Part shown: positions 1 through 7,294 of the stretch, piece by piece
How positions within the stretch are numbered: the first letter of the stretch is position 1
Layout: each line of letters begins with the position of its first letter
NCBI RefSeq assembly: GCF_000313935.1
Contig: NZ_AMSS01000029.1
Span: 1 to 35,484, forward strand
DNA length: 35,484 nucleotides
Direction of reading: 5' to 3'
Source of the DNA: Acinetobacter sp. WC-141
GTDB taxonomy: Bacteria; Pseudomonadota; Gammaproteobacteria; Pseudomonadales; Moraxellaceae
Notes under the pieces: model-generated
What the model was told of the DNA's origin: nothing
What the model saw: only the letters and a program-made list of their open reading frames with translations
The model's database searches: none
Program-made: the position numbers and the translations under genes

Positions 1-191
1 CGATTGAAAGCTTTTGGGGAATACTGAAAAATGAGTTAGTGCATCATTACAACTATCAAACCAGAGAAGAAGCCAAAGCAGATATTATAAAATACATTGA
101 GTTATTTTATAATCATCGAAGAATTCAAAAGGGTTTGGGTTTTAAGACACCAAATCAAATGGCCGAAGACTTTTATAAGTTGGCTGCCTAG
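1..191 (+). CDS. IS3-family transposase (OrfB), C-terminal fragment
   Basis: The frame is open from the left edge (first full codon at 3) to TAG at 189-191 and gives 62 residues. It reads I-E-S-F-W-G-I-L-K-N-E-L-V and later Y-I-E-L-F-Y-N-H-R-R-I-Q-K-G-L-G-F-K-T-P-N-Q-M, the classic end of the DDE integrase domain of IS3-family OrfB. The Glu at codon 6-8, followed seven residues later by Lys, fits the last catalytic acid of the DDE triad. The rest of the element lies to the left of the window. It abuts a phage gene remnant in the same reading frame, so the insertion appears to have truncated that gene. The IS3 subgroup cannot be assigned from this fragment. Confidence 0.9.
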   Translation, partial: IESFWGILKNELVHHYNYQTREEAKADIIKYIELFYNHRRIQKGLGFKTPNQMAEDFYKLAA

Positions 192-223
192 AATCTCCCA
201 AGGGAAAGTCTCCTGATAATTCA
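1..223 (+). mobile_element. Right end of an IS3-family insertion sequence (outer boundary approximate)
   Basis: The transposase stop is at 191, and IS3 elements usually end a few tens of bases further on with a terminal repeat whose outermost bases read CA on this strand. The bases up to TTCA at 220-223 would fit, but the left terminal repeat is outside the window, so the exact end and any 3-4 bp target duplication cannot be verified. Confidence 0.4.
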
Positions 224-368
224 GCGTATATCAATTTATCAGCCCCATAAAACTGAAATGACGATCAATGGTGCGGACAACCCAAATGAAACTGCTCAGG
301 TAATACAGCGTCATAATGAAAATACAATGATTCAAATGGCGAGGAGTGTGAAACCACTAATTAACTAG
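192..368 (+). pseudogene. Phage tail tape-measure protein, C-terminal remnant (5' end lost to the IS)
   Basis: The frame stays open after the transposase stop up to TAG at 366-368. The last ~40 residues, H-K-T-E-M-T-I-N-G-A-D-N-P-N-E-T-A followed by V-I-Q-R-H-N-E-N and ending S-V-K-P-L-I-N, resemble the tail end of phage tape-measure proteins: a short beta segment of the type T-x-T-I-N-x-x, then an amphipathic helix. No start codon with a ribosome site is present. The first codons (192 to about 223) are probably IS sequence. The assignment rests on this short motif plus the position upstream of a Dit-like tail gene at 2090, so it is an inference. Confidence 0.5.
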
Positions 369-401
369 ATAGATATATAACAATGGTTTAATGGGTGATT
401 T

Positions 402-430
402 TTGAGCATCAATAGATTATTATGTAATAG
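402..430 (+). promoter_or_regulatory. Putative sigma-70 promoter for the DUF4282-like gene
   Basis: TTGAGC at 402-407 and TAATAG at 425-430 are separated by 17 bp, 28 bp upstream of the preferred ATG at 459. This would let the gene be expressed independently of the disrupted phage tail operon. Confidence 0.4.
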
Positions 431-458
431 TTTAACTATATACATGATAAGAGGAAAA

Positions 459-785
459 ATGAAAAGTATCCTGTTTTTAGATGCCGTTTTGTCAACCAAG
501 ATCGTCACATTTGCATACTGGATCTTACTTTTGTGTGTATGGATTACGGGGGGAGTTATGATTACTGGGGGATTGGGTAGCGACAGTCTACCTCCAGAAG
601 CAGCAAGCCCATACACATCAGGCTCTTTGGGTGTCTTTGTTGGTATATGTATTTTAATTTTCGGTTCGGTGATAGTTCGTCTTTGGGCTGAATTTTGGGT
701 AGTTATATTCAAGATTCAACAAAATACAAGAAGAACTGCTGACCTACTTGAGAAACTTGGTAAGAGTTACAATTCACCACTCTAA
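459..785 (+). CDS. Small membrane protein, DUF4282-like (prophage cargo)
   Basis: A 108-residue protein starting at ATG 459, preferred because AGAGGA lies at 450-455; the upstream in-frame start at 402 has no such site and would add a non-membrane extension. Two hydrophobic stretches (about residues 10-38 and 55-78) flank a Gly/Ser/Pro-rich loop. The second runs into R-L-W-A-E-F-W-V-V-I-F-K-I-Q-Q-N-T, which matches the R-x-x-x-E-x-x-x-x-x-F-x-I pattern that I associate with DUF4282. DUF4282 has no known biochemical role. It sits between phage tail genes with its own promoter and terminator, so it is probably a lysogenically expressed cargo gene that could alter the host envelope, for example in superinfection exclusion; that role is inference. 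Confidence 0.65.
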   Translation: MKSILFLDAVLSTKIVTFAYWILLLCVWITGGVMITGGLGSDSLPPEAASPYTSGSLGVFVGICILIFGSVIVRLWAEFWVVIFKIQQNTRRTADLLEKLGKSYNSPL

Positions 786-800
786 ACTTTTATTTGAATC

Positions 801-826
801 AAAACCCACCAATCAGTGGGTTTTTT
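801..826 (+). terminator. Rho-independent terminator after the DUF4282-like gene
   Basis: AAAACCCAC and GTGGGTTTT pair around a short loop and are followed directly by T residues, 16 bp after the stop codon at 785. Confidence 0.85.
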
Positions 827-830
827 AATG

Positions 831-941
831 CAGAGATATTTGTTCTTTCATAAGCATCGATGAAAAATTTCGATATAGTGCGATGATCATTCCGATAGAT
901 TTTTGTGAACGAACAGTTCGATCTAAAATTTCATGATATGA
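831..941 (+). other. Cis-regulatory-looking gap rich in CGAT and small palindromes
   Basis: No gene is visible here. CGAT occurs five times between about 859 and 922, and an 11-bp palindrome CGAACAGTTCG lies at 910-920. Together with the palindrome at 942-959 this looks like the control region of the following two genes, but no regulator can be named. Confidence 0.35.
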
Positions 942-970
942 TTGTATTGCACAATACAAATTCGTATTAT
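942..970 (+). promoter_or_regulatory. Promoter overlapped by an 18-bp palindromic operator candidate
   Basis: TTGTATTG-CA-CAATACAA at 942-959 has two perfect 8-bp half sites. TTGTAT at 942-947 and TATTAT at 965-970 are 17 bp apart and make a plausible -35/-10 pair, so the palindrome covers the -35 and most of the spacer. That is the geometry of a repressor site. No regulator gene lies beside it in the window; a phage- or host-encoded repressor would have to act from elsewhere. Confidence 0.55.
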
Positions 971-992
971 TTTTCATGTTGGGAGATTATGT

Positions 993-1052
993 ATGGCCAG
1001 CATGAAACTGCTTATTGATGATAGAACCAATAAAAAAGGAGGTTTCATATGA
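993..1052 (+). CDS. Possible 19-residue leader ORF coupled to the next gene
   Basis: ATG at 993, 7 bp after GGGAG (981-985), opens a 19-codon frame that ends in TGA at 1050-1052, overlapping the ATG of the next gene at 1049. The next gene's ribosome site AAGGAGG (1037-1043) lies within this ORF. The arrangement would permit translational coupling, but a 19-codon frame can easily occur by chance; no homology is recognised. Confidence 0.25.
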   Translation: MASMKLLIDDRTNKKGGFI

Positions 1053-1246
1053 ACTTTTCGTTTAATACTGGAAACCACAAACAAAATAATCAATTTAATG
1101 AAGCAGCAAAAGCTTTAAAAGAAGCTGCGGAAGCTTATAAAAAAGCTATGCAGGAAAGTGCATCTCAGTATAATGAACATAGAAAAAAAGCTGAGGAGCA
1201 GATAAATCGTGGTGCAAGACTCACAAGACATCAAATCAATCTTTGA
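1049..1246 (+). CDS. Small helical hypothetical protein (prophage cargo, first gene of a pair)
   Basis: A 65-residue protein with a very strong ribosome site (AAGGAGG at 1037-1043, 5 bp before ATG). After a polar Asn/Gln-rich start (residues 1-16) the segment about 17-55 is rich in Ala, Glu and Lys with regular hydrophobic spacing, which predicts one long amphipathic or coiled-coil helix. There is no signal peptide or membrane segment, so it is probably cytoplasmic. Its last 38 bases overlap the start of the DUF6414-like gene, which points to coupled translation and a joint function. I do not recognise the family. Its size suggests a partner or regulator of the larger protein, which is inference. 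Confidence 0.65.
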   Translation: MNFSFNTGNHKQNNQFNEAAKALKEAAEAYKKAMQESASQYNEHRKKAEEQINRGARLTRHQINL

Positions 1247-2045
1247 TTTTTTTTATATTGATAATCCAAAAATAAAATCCTTCTATGCTCAGCTTAACGG
1301 TTTAGGCTCACTTAATACATTAAAGAGTACTAGCCAAATTGGAGACACTCGAAAGCTTGAAGCCTCTGTAGGTATGCCTGCTGTTACTGGGGGGAAAGTA
1401 GGCAATGATCATACTGTAAACACAACATCTGAACATTTATATGATGGCATTCCTACTATGCCGCGAGAAATGATTAATAAACTTGATGAACTAGGGTTTA
1501 TTCAAAGAGAATTAGATCCAAGCAATCTAGGAAATTTAGTTTTAGTAGAAGGTTATCTTAATATTACAGATATTGAGGTCATGAAGGGAGTGATCGACCC
1601 CACAATAAAGTTCATGTTGAATAACATGCCAAATACAACAAATGCGCACAAAGAAAGAAAAAAAAATCTTGAATCAACTATTACTCCTCTAGTTGATTTT
1701 ATGAAAAATGTACCTTTTGCTTTGAGTTGTAATCTATTTGTTCCTTATGATAGTGGTGATCTAGTTCAAGTTTGGATGAGCTTGTCGCGTGAAGATATGT
1801 CTACTGTTATTCATGATATTAACTTTAAACATGGTGAGAAACTTGCAGGGAAGTGGTATGTACTTGGTATTTTAGATGCCATACCTAATTCTTTAGATTC
1901 AAGTAATATCACGTTACCAAGTACTGGTGAAATGGAGCAATTTAAATCTGCTATGTCAGAAATGATGAAGATGTTTGGCAGAGATAATGAGGCTTACGGT
2001 ATGACGCCGATAGCCATTTTTAGAGTATTAAAACCAAAAGCATAG
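1209..2045 (+). CDS. DUF6414-like protein (prophage cargo, second gene of a pair)
   Basis: A 278-residue protein beginning at GTG 1209, preceded by GAGGAG at 1193-1198; the start is inside the preceding gene. Near the N-terminus F-F-Y-I-D-N-P-K-I-K-S-F-Y-A-Q-L-N-G resembles the opening of DUF6414 proteins as I remember it (a Y-x-D, then S-x-x-A-Q-L-x-G). A hydrophobic patch L-G-N-L-V-L-V-E-G-Y-L-N-I-T-D follows around residues 107-121, and the C-terminal part carries a Met-rich helix before I-A-I-F-R-V-L-K. No membrane segment or known catalytic motif is seen. DUF6414 has no established function that I can state. Its place in a self-contained cassette between phage tail genes suggests a lysogenic-conversion or phage-competition role. 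A terminator follows 5 bp after the stop. Confidence 0.6.
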   Translation: MVQDSQDIKSIFDFFYIDNPKIKSFYAQLNGLGSLNTLKSTSQIGDTRKLEASVGMPAVTGGKVGNDHTVNTTSEHLYDGIPTMPREMINKLDELGFIQRELDPSNLGNLVLVEGYLNITDIEVMKGVIDPTIKFMLNNMPNTTNAHKERKKNLESTITPLVDFMKNVPFALSCNLFVPYDSGDLVQVWMSLSREDMSTVIHDINFKHGEKLAGKWYVLGILDAIPNSLDSSNITLPSTGEMEQFKSAMSEMMKMFGRDNEAYGMTPIAIFRVLKPKA

Positions 2046-2050
2046 TTAAT

Positions 2051-2072
2051 AACCGCCGAAAGGCGGTTTTTT
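2051..2072 (+). terminator. Rho-independent terminator after the DUF6414-like gene
   Basis: AACCGCC (2051-2057), GAAA tetraloop, GGCGGTT (2062-2068) and a following T run. It closes the cargo cassette just before the phage tail gene at 2090. Confidence 0.9.
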
Positions 2073-2089
2073 ATTGCCCGGAGAAAAGT

Positions 2090-2686
2090 ATGGCACTAAC
2101 CGAAAGAGCTGGCTCACTTTTGTTAGGTGGGCATCGTTCAATAATGGGTTTATTTGCTGATGTGGTGATTGAAGAAAACCTTTCTGATGAGCTTATTATT
2201 ACAGAGCATCCAGTAGAAAAGGGTTCACCGATTTCTGACCACTGCTATAAAGCACCACCAGAAGTAACAATGAAAATTGGCTGGTCTGAGAGTGCTGGCA
2301 GAATGAACGGGCTAATAGGTAATACATTTATCGGGTCAGATTTGTCACTTCTTGGTATTTATCAGGGGTTGCAGGCCTTACAAGGTCAACGACTTATTAT
2401 TTCTAATGGTAAACGCCTTTATACGGACATGTTGATTAAGTCATTAAAGAATGTCACTGATGAAACGTCCGAAAATGCTTTGATGATCGATATTATGTTT
2501 AAAAAAGTCTTTATTGTTTCCACAAAAGAAACGCTGGTTTCAATCGTTGATCAAAAGAACCCCGAAGTAACTTCTGATGTTGTTGATTCTGGTACCAAGC
2601 AACCGAAACAAGTTAACTCTTCAGTATTGAATACTGTTTTAGGGCCAGCTGTAGATGCTTTTAGTTCATTAATGAGTGGTAAGTAA
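2090..2686 (+). CDS. Dit-like phage tail/baseplate protein
   Basis: A 198-residue protein starting at ATG 2090 with CGGAG at 2079-2083. The N-terminal part, with G-L-F-A-D-V-V-I-E-E near residue 20, then I-T-E-H-P-V-E-K-G-S-P-I-S-D-H (about 36-50), and a later Y-x-G-L-Q-A-L segment, matches the N-terminal domain of the Dit-like (distal tail) proteins of myovirus-type prophages in gamma-proteobacteria. Such a protein would form part of the tail tip/baseplate hub. The next gene is a shortened baseplate-plug gene, the usual neighbour. With no other tail genes present, the protein is probably a relic that is not assembled into particles. Confidence 0.75.
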   Translation: MALTERAGSLLLGGHRSIMGLFADVVIEENLSDELIITEHPVEKGSPISDHCYKAPPEVTMKIGWSESAGRMNGLIGNTFIGSDLSLLGIYQGLQALQGQRLIISNGKRLYTDMLIKSLKNVTDETSENALMIDIMFKKVFIVSTKETLVSIVDQKNPEVTSDVVDSGTKQPKQVNSSVLNTVLGPAVDAFSSLMSGK

Positions 2687-2688
2687 AT

Positions 2689-2850
2689 ATGGTGTTATAT
2701 GAAATCCCTTTACTCGATCGGAACCAGAAATTTTTTATCAAACTAAATAAGGTGAATTACCAGCTTAAATTGGTTTATCTCAAAAGATGGTACTTAGATA
2801 TCTATCAAGCAAATGCTGAACCAATTGCCCGTAGTAGAGGTCTATTATAA
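2689..2850 (+). pseudogene. Truncated baseplate-plug protein (DUF6983-like), phage relic
   Basis: ATG at 2689, 2 bp after the previous stop, opens a 53-codon frame ending in TAA at 2848-2850. The start M-V-L-Y-E-I-P-L-L-D-R-N-Q-K-F-F-I-K-L and then V-N-Y-Q-L-K-L-V-Y and W-Y-L-D-I-Y resemble the small plug proteins encoded after Dit-like genes, which usually run to about 100 residues. Here only about half remains. The break probably marks the deletion that joined the tail module to the integrase end of the prophage. Confidence 0.55.
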
Positions 2851-2895
2851 AAAACTTGGTGGAAGTTTAGTAAGAAGCAAAAGAGCTAATTTTAT

Positions 2896-4101
2896 TTACT
2901 CTTCGGTTAGTTCTTTTAATTTTTCCAACCACTTTGCATAAGCTTCAGTTTGCTGTGGTAAATACTCGTAATAATCATAAGTACCTTGTTCGCCAGACAT
3001 TACGTGCCCAATCATGAGCTGAGCCACATCGCGCGAGGTGAATGCACTGAAATTAGTGCGTGCTGTTCTTCGTAGGTCGTGAAGGGACCAATGCTTCATA
3101 TAATAGTCATGATGTCGTCTTAGGCGCTCCATCAAGTAACCAGGTAATGAATTAGATGATCCATGACTCATAGGTGTTTCTTCACTATCATTCGTTAAGA
3201 AATACTCACATGAGCTATAGTCGAAAGCTTCGACAATTAATGCCTCCATTTCAGGCAAAATAGGTCGAATGATTTCACGGCCAGTTTTCTTACCGGTCTT
3301 ATTGTTTACAACGGGAACAATCCAGACCTTTCTATTTAAATCGAAATCAGTTTTTTTAGCTTTTCTGAGTTCGCCATTTCTACAACCAAACATTAAACAT
3401 AGTTTTAAGAAAATTTTGTTTTTAGGCAAAATGTTTGATTCTTCAATAGCCATCAAAACCATTTTAATTTCTTCATCCGAAAGAAATCTGGTACCTCTAT
3501 TTCTTTCAATTCCTAGATCTTCTTTAGCATAGATATCGGATAAGACATTTACTTCAAGCAATTGTCTTTTTTTTGCCCATTTTAAAACCTGTTTAGCATT
3601 CGTTAATACGCGATCAGCAATCGAAGGTACATCATCTGCTAATTCTTCAAGTAAGGCTAACCATTGTTGCAGAGTAATGCGCTCAACTGGTAAATCACCG
3701 ATTTCAGGTATTACATGCTGCTCAAAGGTATTTTTAATTTGCTGTGCAGAAGTCTTTTTCTTTAGACAATAACTTTCATACCAGTCATTAAAGACATCTT
3801 CAAATGTGCTTGCATCGATGTATTTTTGCTGCTGTACACGAACCTCAACTTTAGGATTCATTCCCTTATCTAATAGTGAACGCATTTCACTAGCTTTTAC
3901 ACGTGCATCTTTGAGAGAGATATGAGGGTAGGTGCCAAGGTCTAAACGTTCAGCTTTACCAGCAAAACGATATCTAAGCTGAAAAACAATTTTACCTTTA
4001 GGTGAGACTCTGACACTCATTGAATCCCGATCTGCTATTTCTTCAACCTTATCACGTGCCTTGCCGTTATTAGCTTTCAGCCACACTTCAGTTAAAGCCA
4101 T
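2896..4101 (-). CDS. P4-type tyrosine integrase
   Basis: A 401-residue site-specific recombinase. Residues 1-90 form the DUF4102-type arm-binding domain, about 95-185 the SAM-like core-binding domain, and 200-390 the catalytic domain. Active-site candidates are R241 (G-C-R-N-G-E), K in N-N-K-T-G-K-K (267-272), H341-x-x-R344 (H-D-L-R-R), H366 (I-G-H) and Y375 in T-Y-D-Y-Y-E-Y as the nucleophile. All are present and the length is normal, so the enzyme looks intact although the prophage is not. The ribosome site AGGTGG precedes the ATG. The gene points toward the phage genes, and its upstream region (4102-4340) carries repeats that could be arm or attachment sites. Confidence 0.92.
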   Translation of the reverse strand: MALTEVWLKANNGKARDKVEEIADRDSMSVRVSPKGKIVFQLRYRFAGKAERLDLGTYPHISLKDARVKASEMRSLLDKGMNPKVEVRVQQQKYIDASTFEDVFNDWYESYCLKKKTSAQQIKNTFEQHVIPEIGDLPVERITLQQWLALLEELADDVPSIADRVLTNAKQVLKWAKKRQLLEVNVLSDIYAKEDLGIERNRGTRFLSDEEIKMVLMAIEESNILPKNKIFLKLCLMFGCRNGELRKAKKTDFDLNRKVWIVPVVNNKTGKKTGREIIRPILPEMEALIVEAFDYSSCEYFLTNDSEETPMSHGSSNSLPGYLMERLRRHHDYYMKHWSLHDLRRTARTNFSAFTSRDVAQLMIGHVMSGEQGTYDYYEYLPQQTEAYAKWLEKLKELTEE

Positions 4102-4109
4102 AGTCCACC

Positions 4110-4173
4110 TGTGTACATAATTTTGATTAAGTAAGAGATAAGTATGAATATGTACACGTATGTGTACATAATT
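4110..4173. repeat. Repeats upstream of the integrase gene: TGTGTACATAATT twice and an 18-bp palindrome
   Basis: TGTGTACATAATT occurs at 4110-4122 and again at 4161-4173. The second copy overlaps the palindrome TGTACACGTATGTGTACA (4151-4168; 7-bp perfect arms, 4-bp centre). The spacing and position just upstream of int suggest integrase arm sites or an operator controlling int; both are inference. Confidence 0.6.
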
Positions 4174-4198
4174 AATGAGACTTATTCTGTCCTAAAAT

Positions 4199-4277
4199 GT
4201 CTTAGTATGTCTATATTAAAAATGGGGAAAATATTGAGAAATAAGGCTTTTATTGAAGTTTTTGTCTTAGTGTGTCT
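4199..4277. repeat. Near-identical 15-bp direct repeats TGTCTTAGTRTGTCT, possible attachment-site elements
   Basis: Copies at 4199-4213 (with A) and 4263-4277 (with G) lie 64 bp apart, about six helical turns, between the integrase promoter region and the core genome. They could be core- or arm-type integrase sites. The matching distal attachment site would be outside the window. Confidence 0.4.
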
Positions 4278-4291
4278 CGGAGTGGCTAAAT

Positions 4292-4320
4292 GGCATTAAT
4301 TCTTTTGAACGATTAATGCC
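4292..4320. repeat. 9-bp inverted repeat GGCATTAAT / ATTAATGCC
   Basis: Arms at 4292-4300 and 4312-4320 enclose an 11-base loop, with a short T run at 4325-4329 on the plus strand. It may be a weak terminator or part of the attachment site at the prophage/chromosome boundary. Confidence 0.4.
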
Positions 4321-4341
4321 ATAGTTTTTCCATATAAGCCA

Positions 4342-4367
4342 TGACCCTGAGAGGCTTTTCAGGGTCA
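4342..4367 (-). terminator. Stem-loop downstream of alaS, probable terminator without a U run
   Basis: TGACCCTGA (4342-4350) and TCAGGGTCA (4359-4367) form a perfect 9-bp stem 20 bp past the alaS stop. No long T run follows in the alaS direction, so termination may be inefficient or Rho-assisted. Confidence 0.5.
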
Positions 4368-4387
4368 GTTACACAAAAAGTGAAGTC

Positions 4388-7024
4388 TTATTTTTGTTCA
4401 AGCCATGCAGGTAATGCAGCAATAACTTGTCCAAACTTCTCGTTAAGTGGCGCGCCACCTTGTGCTAAGTCAGGTTTACCACCACCTTTACCACCTAACT
4501 CGGTTGCTAGATGCTTGATGATGTCACCTGCTTTTAGATTTGCAGTGTATTGTGATGCAACTGAAGCAAGCAGGCTAACTTTGTCACCCTCTACGCCAGC
4601 TAACACAATGACTGCGTTCTCTAATTTTGATTTAACACTGTCGTGCAAGTTGCGAAGTGATTTCGCATCTACACCTTGAACAGTGGTAATAAGCGTTTGA
4701 CGACCAGAAATCGTTTGTACCTGATCAATCAATTCTGACGCTTGGAAGTTTGCCAATTTCTGATTGAGTTGTTCAATCTGCTTTTGTAATGTAGAAACAA
4801 GCTCTACATTGGCTTGTACACGCTCAACAGTTTGGTCTTTCTGTGCTTTTAATAAGCCATTAATGTGCTGGATATCTGAATCAGTTTTTTGTACTACATC
4901 TAAAGCTTTAGTGCCTGTAACTGCTTCAATACGGCGTACACCAGCAGCCACACCACCTTCAGAAGTGATTTTAAATAAACCAATATCACCTGTACGCTTA
5001 ACGTGAATACCACCACAAAGTTCGATCGAGAAGTTTTTCTCATCAATCACTGAACCCATAGCAAGAACACGAACTTCATTACCGTATTTTTCACCGAACA
5101 ACATCATGGCACCTTTGGCTTTTGCCGCTTCGATGTCAAGTAGTTCAGTGGTTACTGCGGTATTTGCAATAATTTCTGCATTGACCAAACGCTCAACCTG
5201 TTGCAACTGTTCAAACGTTACTGGTTGGTCATTAGCAAAGTCAAAACGTAAGATATCACTTGCAACTAAAGAACCTTTTTGTTGTACGTGCGATCCTAAA
5301 ATTTGACGTAGGGCAGCATGTAATAGGTGAGTTGCCGAGTGGTTACGAGCTGTTGCATCACGAATGTCTGCTTTAACAATCGCTTCAACGTTTTGATCGG
5401 CTTTAAGATTACCAACGGTCACAATACCTTGATGAACAAAGGCTCCGCCTGATTTTTTCGTATCTTGAACTTCAAAAATACCAGTTTCATTTTTGAAGAT
5501 ACCCGTATCACCAATCTGACCACCACTTTCTGCATAGAAAGGAGTTTGATTTAAAACGATAAGTGCTTCATCACCTTCAGAAACTTCATCAACCTGTACG
5601 CCATCTTTGTAGATCGCTACAATTTGGCCTTGACCAGTGGTGTTGATATAACCGTCAAATTGGGTTTCGCCTTCAACTTGTACAATGCTGTTGTAATCAA
5701 CTGCGAATTTACCAGCATCACGTGCACGTTGACGTTGTGCAGCCATTTCTACTTCGAAACCAGCTTCATCAATAATAAAGTCACGTTCACGTGCAATATC
5801 AGCAGTTAAATCTGTTGGGAAGCCATAAGTGTCGTAAAGCTTAAATACAGTCGCGCCAGGAATGGTCTTATCTTTTAATTGAGCAAGTTCACCTTCGAGT
5901 AGTTTTAAACCTTGCTCAAGTGTTTTAGCAAATTGTTCTTCTTCACGAATTAAAGTTGCTTCAATTACATCTTTGCGCGCTACAAGTTCTGGATAAGCCT
6001 CACCCATAACTTCGATTAACGGTTGCAACATTTTGTAGAAGAATGTACCTGTTGCACCAAGTTTATTACCGTGACGCACAGCGCGGCGGATAATACGACG
6101 TAATACATAGCCGCGGCCTTCATTACTTGGGTTTACACCATCAGCAATTAAGAAACAGCAAGAACGCGCATGGTCTGCAACTACGCGTAAAGAAGGTTGG
6201 CCTTCATCTTCAATACCAATAATATTTGCGGCAGCTTTTAATAAGTGCTGGAACAAGTCAATGTCATAGTTTGAATTAACATGTTGTAATACTGCTGAGA
6301 TACGTTCCAAGCCCATACCTGTATCAACAGATGGGGCAGGGAGTGGGTGAAGTACGCCATCAGCAGTACGGTTAAACTGCATGAAAACGTTATTCCAGAT
6401 TTCAATGAAACGGTCGCCATCTTCTTCAGGTGTGCCTGGTAAACCACCCCAAATGTGGTCACCGTGGTCAAAGAAAATTTCAGAACATGGACCACATGGT
6501 CCTGTGTCACCCATTGCCCAGAAGTTATCAGATGCGTATTTTTCGCCTTTATTATCACCAATACGGATAATACGTTCAGGCGCTAAACCAATTTCTTTAT
6601 TCCAGATGTCATAAGCTTCGTCATCGGTATGATAAACAGTTGCATATAAACGGTCTTTAGGGAGAGCTAGCCATTCATCACTAGTCAAAAATTCCCAAGC
6701 AAATTTAAGTGCATCACGTTTGAAATAATCACCAAATGAGAAATTACCTAACATTTCAAAGAATGTATGGTGACGAGCAGTGTAACCAACGTTGTCTAAG
6801 TCATTGTGTTTACCACCAGCACGTACACATTTTTGTGATGTAGTTGCACGTACATAGTCACGTTTTTCAAGACCTAAGAAGCAGTCTTTAAACTGGTTCA
6901 TCCCAGCATTTGTAAATAATAAAGTTGGGTCGTTGGCAGGAACAAGAGAACTCGACGCGACACGTGTATGCCCTTGCGTCTCAAAGTAGCGCAAAAATGC
7001 TTCACGAATTTCAGCAGATGTCAT
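4388..7024 (-). CDS. alaS: Alanyl-tRNA synthetase
   Basis: Charges tRNA-Ala with alanine. The chosen ATG at 7024 gives 878 residues, [14 protein letters not shown], the usual family length. GTG at 7039 or TTG at 7045 would add 5 or 7 residues and sit closer to a GGAG motif, so the start is not certain. The N-terminal class II catalytic domain (about 1-440) includes [10 protein letters not shown] and [11 protein letters not shown]. The editing domain carries the zinc ligands H-x-x-x-H near residues 561-565 and C-G-G-I-H near 667-671. A coiled region and the C-Ala domain follow, with G-G-K-G-G-G-K-P-D near the end. In many gamma-proteobacteria lysC and csrA/rsmA follow alaS; here the phage island lies there instead. 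Confidence 0.97.
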   Translation of the reverse strand: MTSAEIREAFLRYFETQGHTRVASSSLVPANDPTLLFTNAGMNQFKDCFLGLEKRDYVRATTSQKCVRAGGKHNDLDNVGYTARHHTFFEMLGNFSFGDYFKRDALKFAWEFLTSDEWLALPKDRLYATVYHTDDEAYDIWNKEIGLAPERIIRIGDNKGEKYASDNFWAMGDTGPCGPCSEIFFDHGDHIWGGLPGTPEEDGDRFIEIWNNVFMQFNRTADGVLHPLPAPSVDTGMGLERISAVLQHVNSNYDIDLFQHLLKAAANIIGIEDEGQPSLRVVADHARSCCFLIADGVNPSNEGRGYVLRRIIRRAVRHGNKLGATGTFFYKMLQPLIEVMGEAYPELVARKDVIEATLIREEEQFAKTLEQGLKLLEGELAQLKDKTIPGATVFKLYDTYGFPTDLTADIARERDFIIDEAGFEVEMAAQRQRARDAGKFAVDYNSIVQVEGETQFDGYINTTGQGQIVAIYKDGVQVDEVSEGDEALIVLNQTPFYAESGGQIGDTGIFKNETGIFEVQDTKKSGGAFVHQGIVTVGNLKADQNVEAIVKADIRDATARNHSATHLLHAALRQILGSHVQQKGSLVASDILRFDFANDQPVTFEQLQQVERLVNAEIIANTAVTTELLDIEAAKAKGAMMLFGEKYGNEVRVLAMGSVIDEKNFSIELCGGIHVKRTGDIGLFKITSEGGVAAGVRRIEAVTGTKALDVVQKTDSDIQHINGLLKAQKDQTVERVQANVELVSTLQKQIEQLNQKLANFQASELIDQVQTISGRQTLITTVQGVDAKSLRNLHDSVKSKLENAVIVLAGVEGDKVSLLASVASQYTANLKAGDIIKHLATELGGKGGGKPDLAQGGAPLNEKFGQVIAALPAWLEQK

Positions 7025-7294
7025 TAAACGAGTACTCACAACCAAGTCACTCCATATTTTCGAATTTGGCTAAATGTATCAATGCCTGTTTGTTTTATGC
7101 AAAACCTTAGCATGTGATACGGGGCTTATTTTTTAAAAACGCTAAATTGTAGCGGAAAAACCCCACCGAACCAACGATTTTAAAAGGAATATCTTACAAA
7201 ACTGTGATTTGGCTAAAAATCTATATTCAATTGGCCGTGACGTGCTTTACTATATGCCTTCTTTAGCCTGTAGTTTTGTAGATAAGGATAGGTC

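Noticed and set aside
910..920. CGAACAGTTCG as a LexA/DinR-type SOS box
   Set aside because: The half-site spacing (1 bp) does not match the known boxes, and Acinetobacter lacks a classic LexA.
1049..2045. Classic toxin-antitoxin pair
   Set aside because: The second protein (278 residues) matches no toxin family I know and the small protein has no visible DNA-binding domain; kept only as an open possibility.
4341..4679. Plus-strand ORF opposite the alaS 3' end, and other long plus-strand ORFs within alaS
   Set aside because: They mirror the codon pattern of alaS, lack ribosome sites and give low-complexity Ser/Cys-rich proteins.
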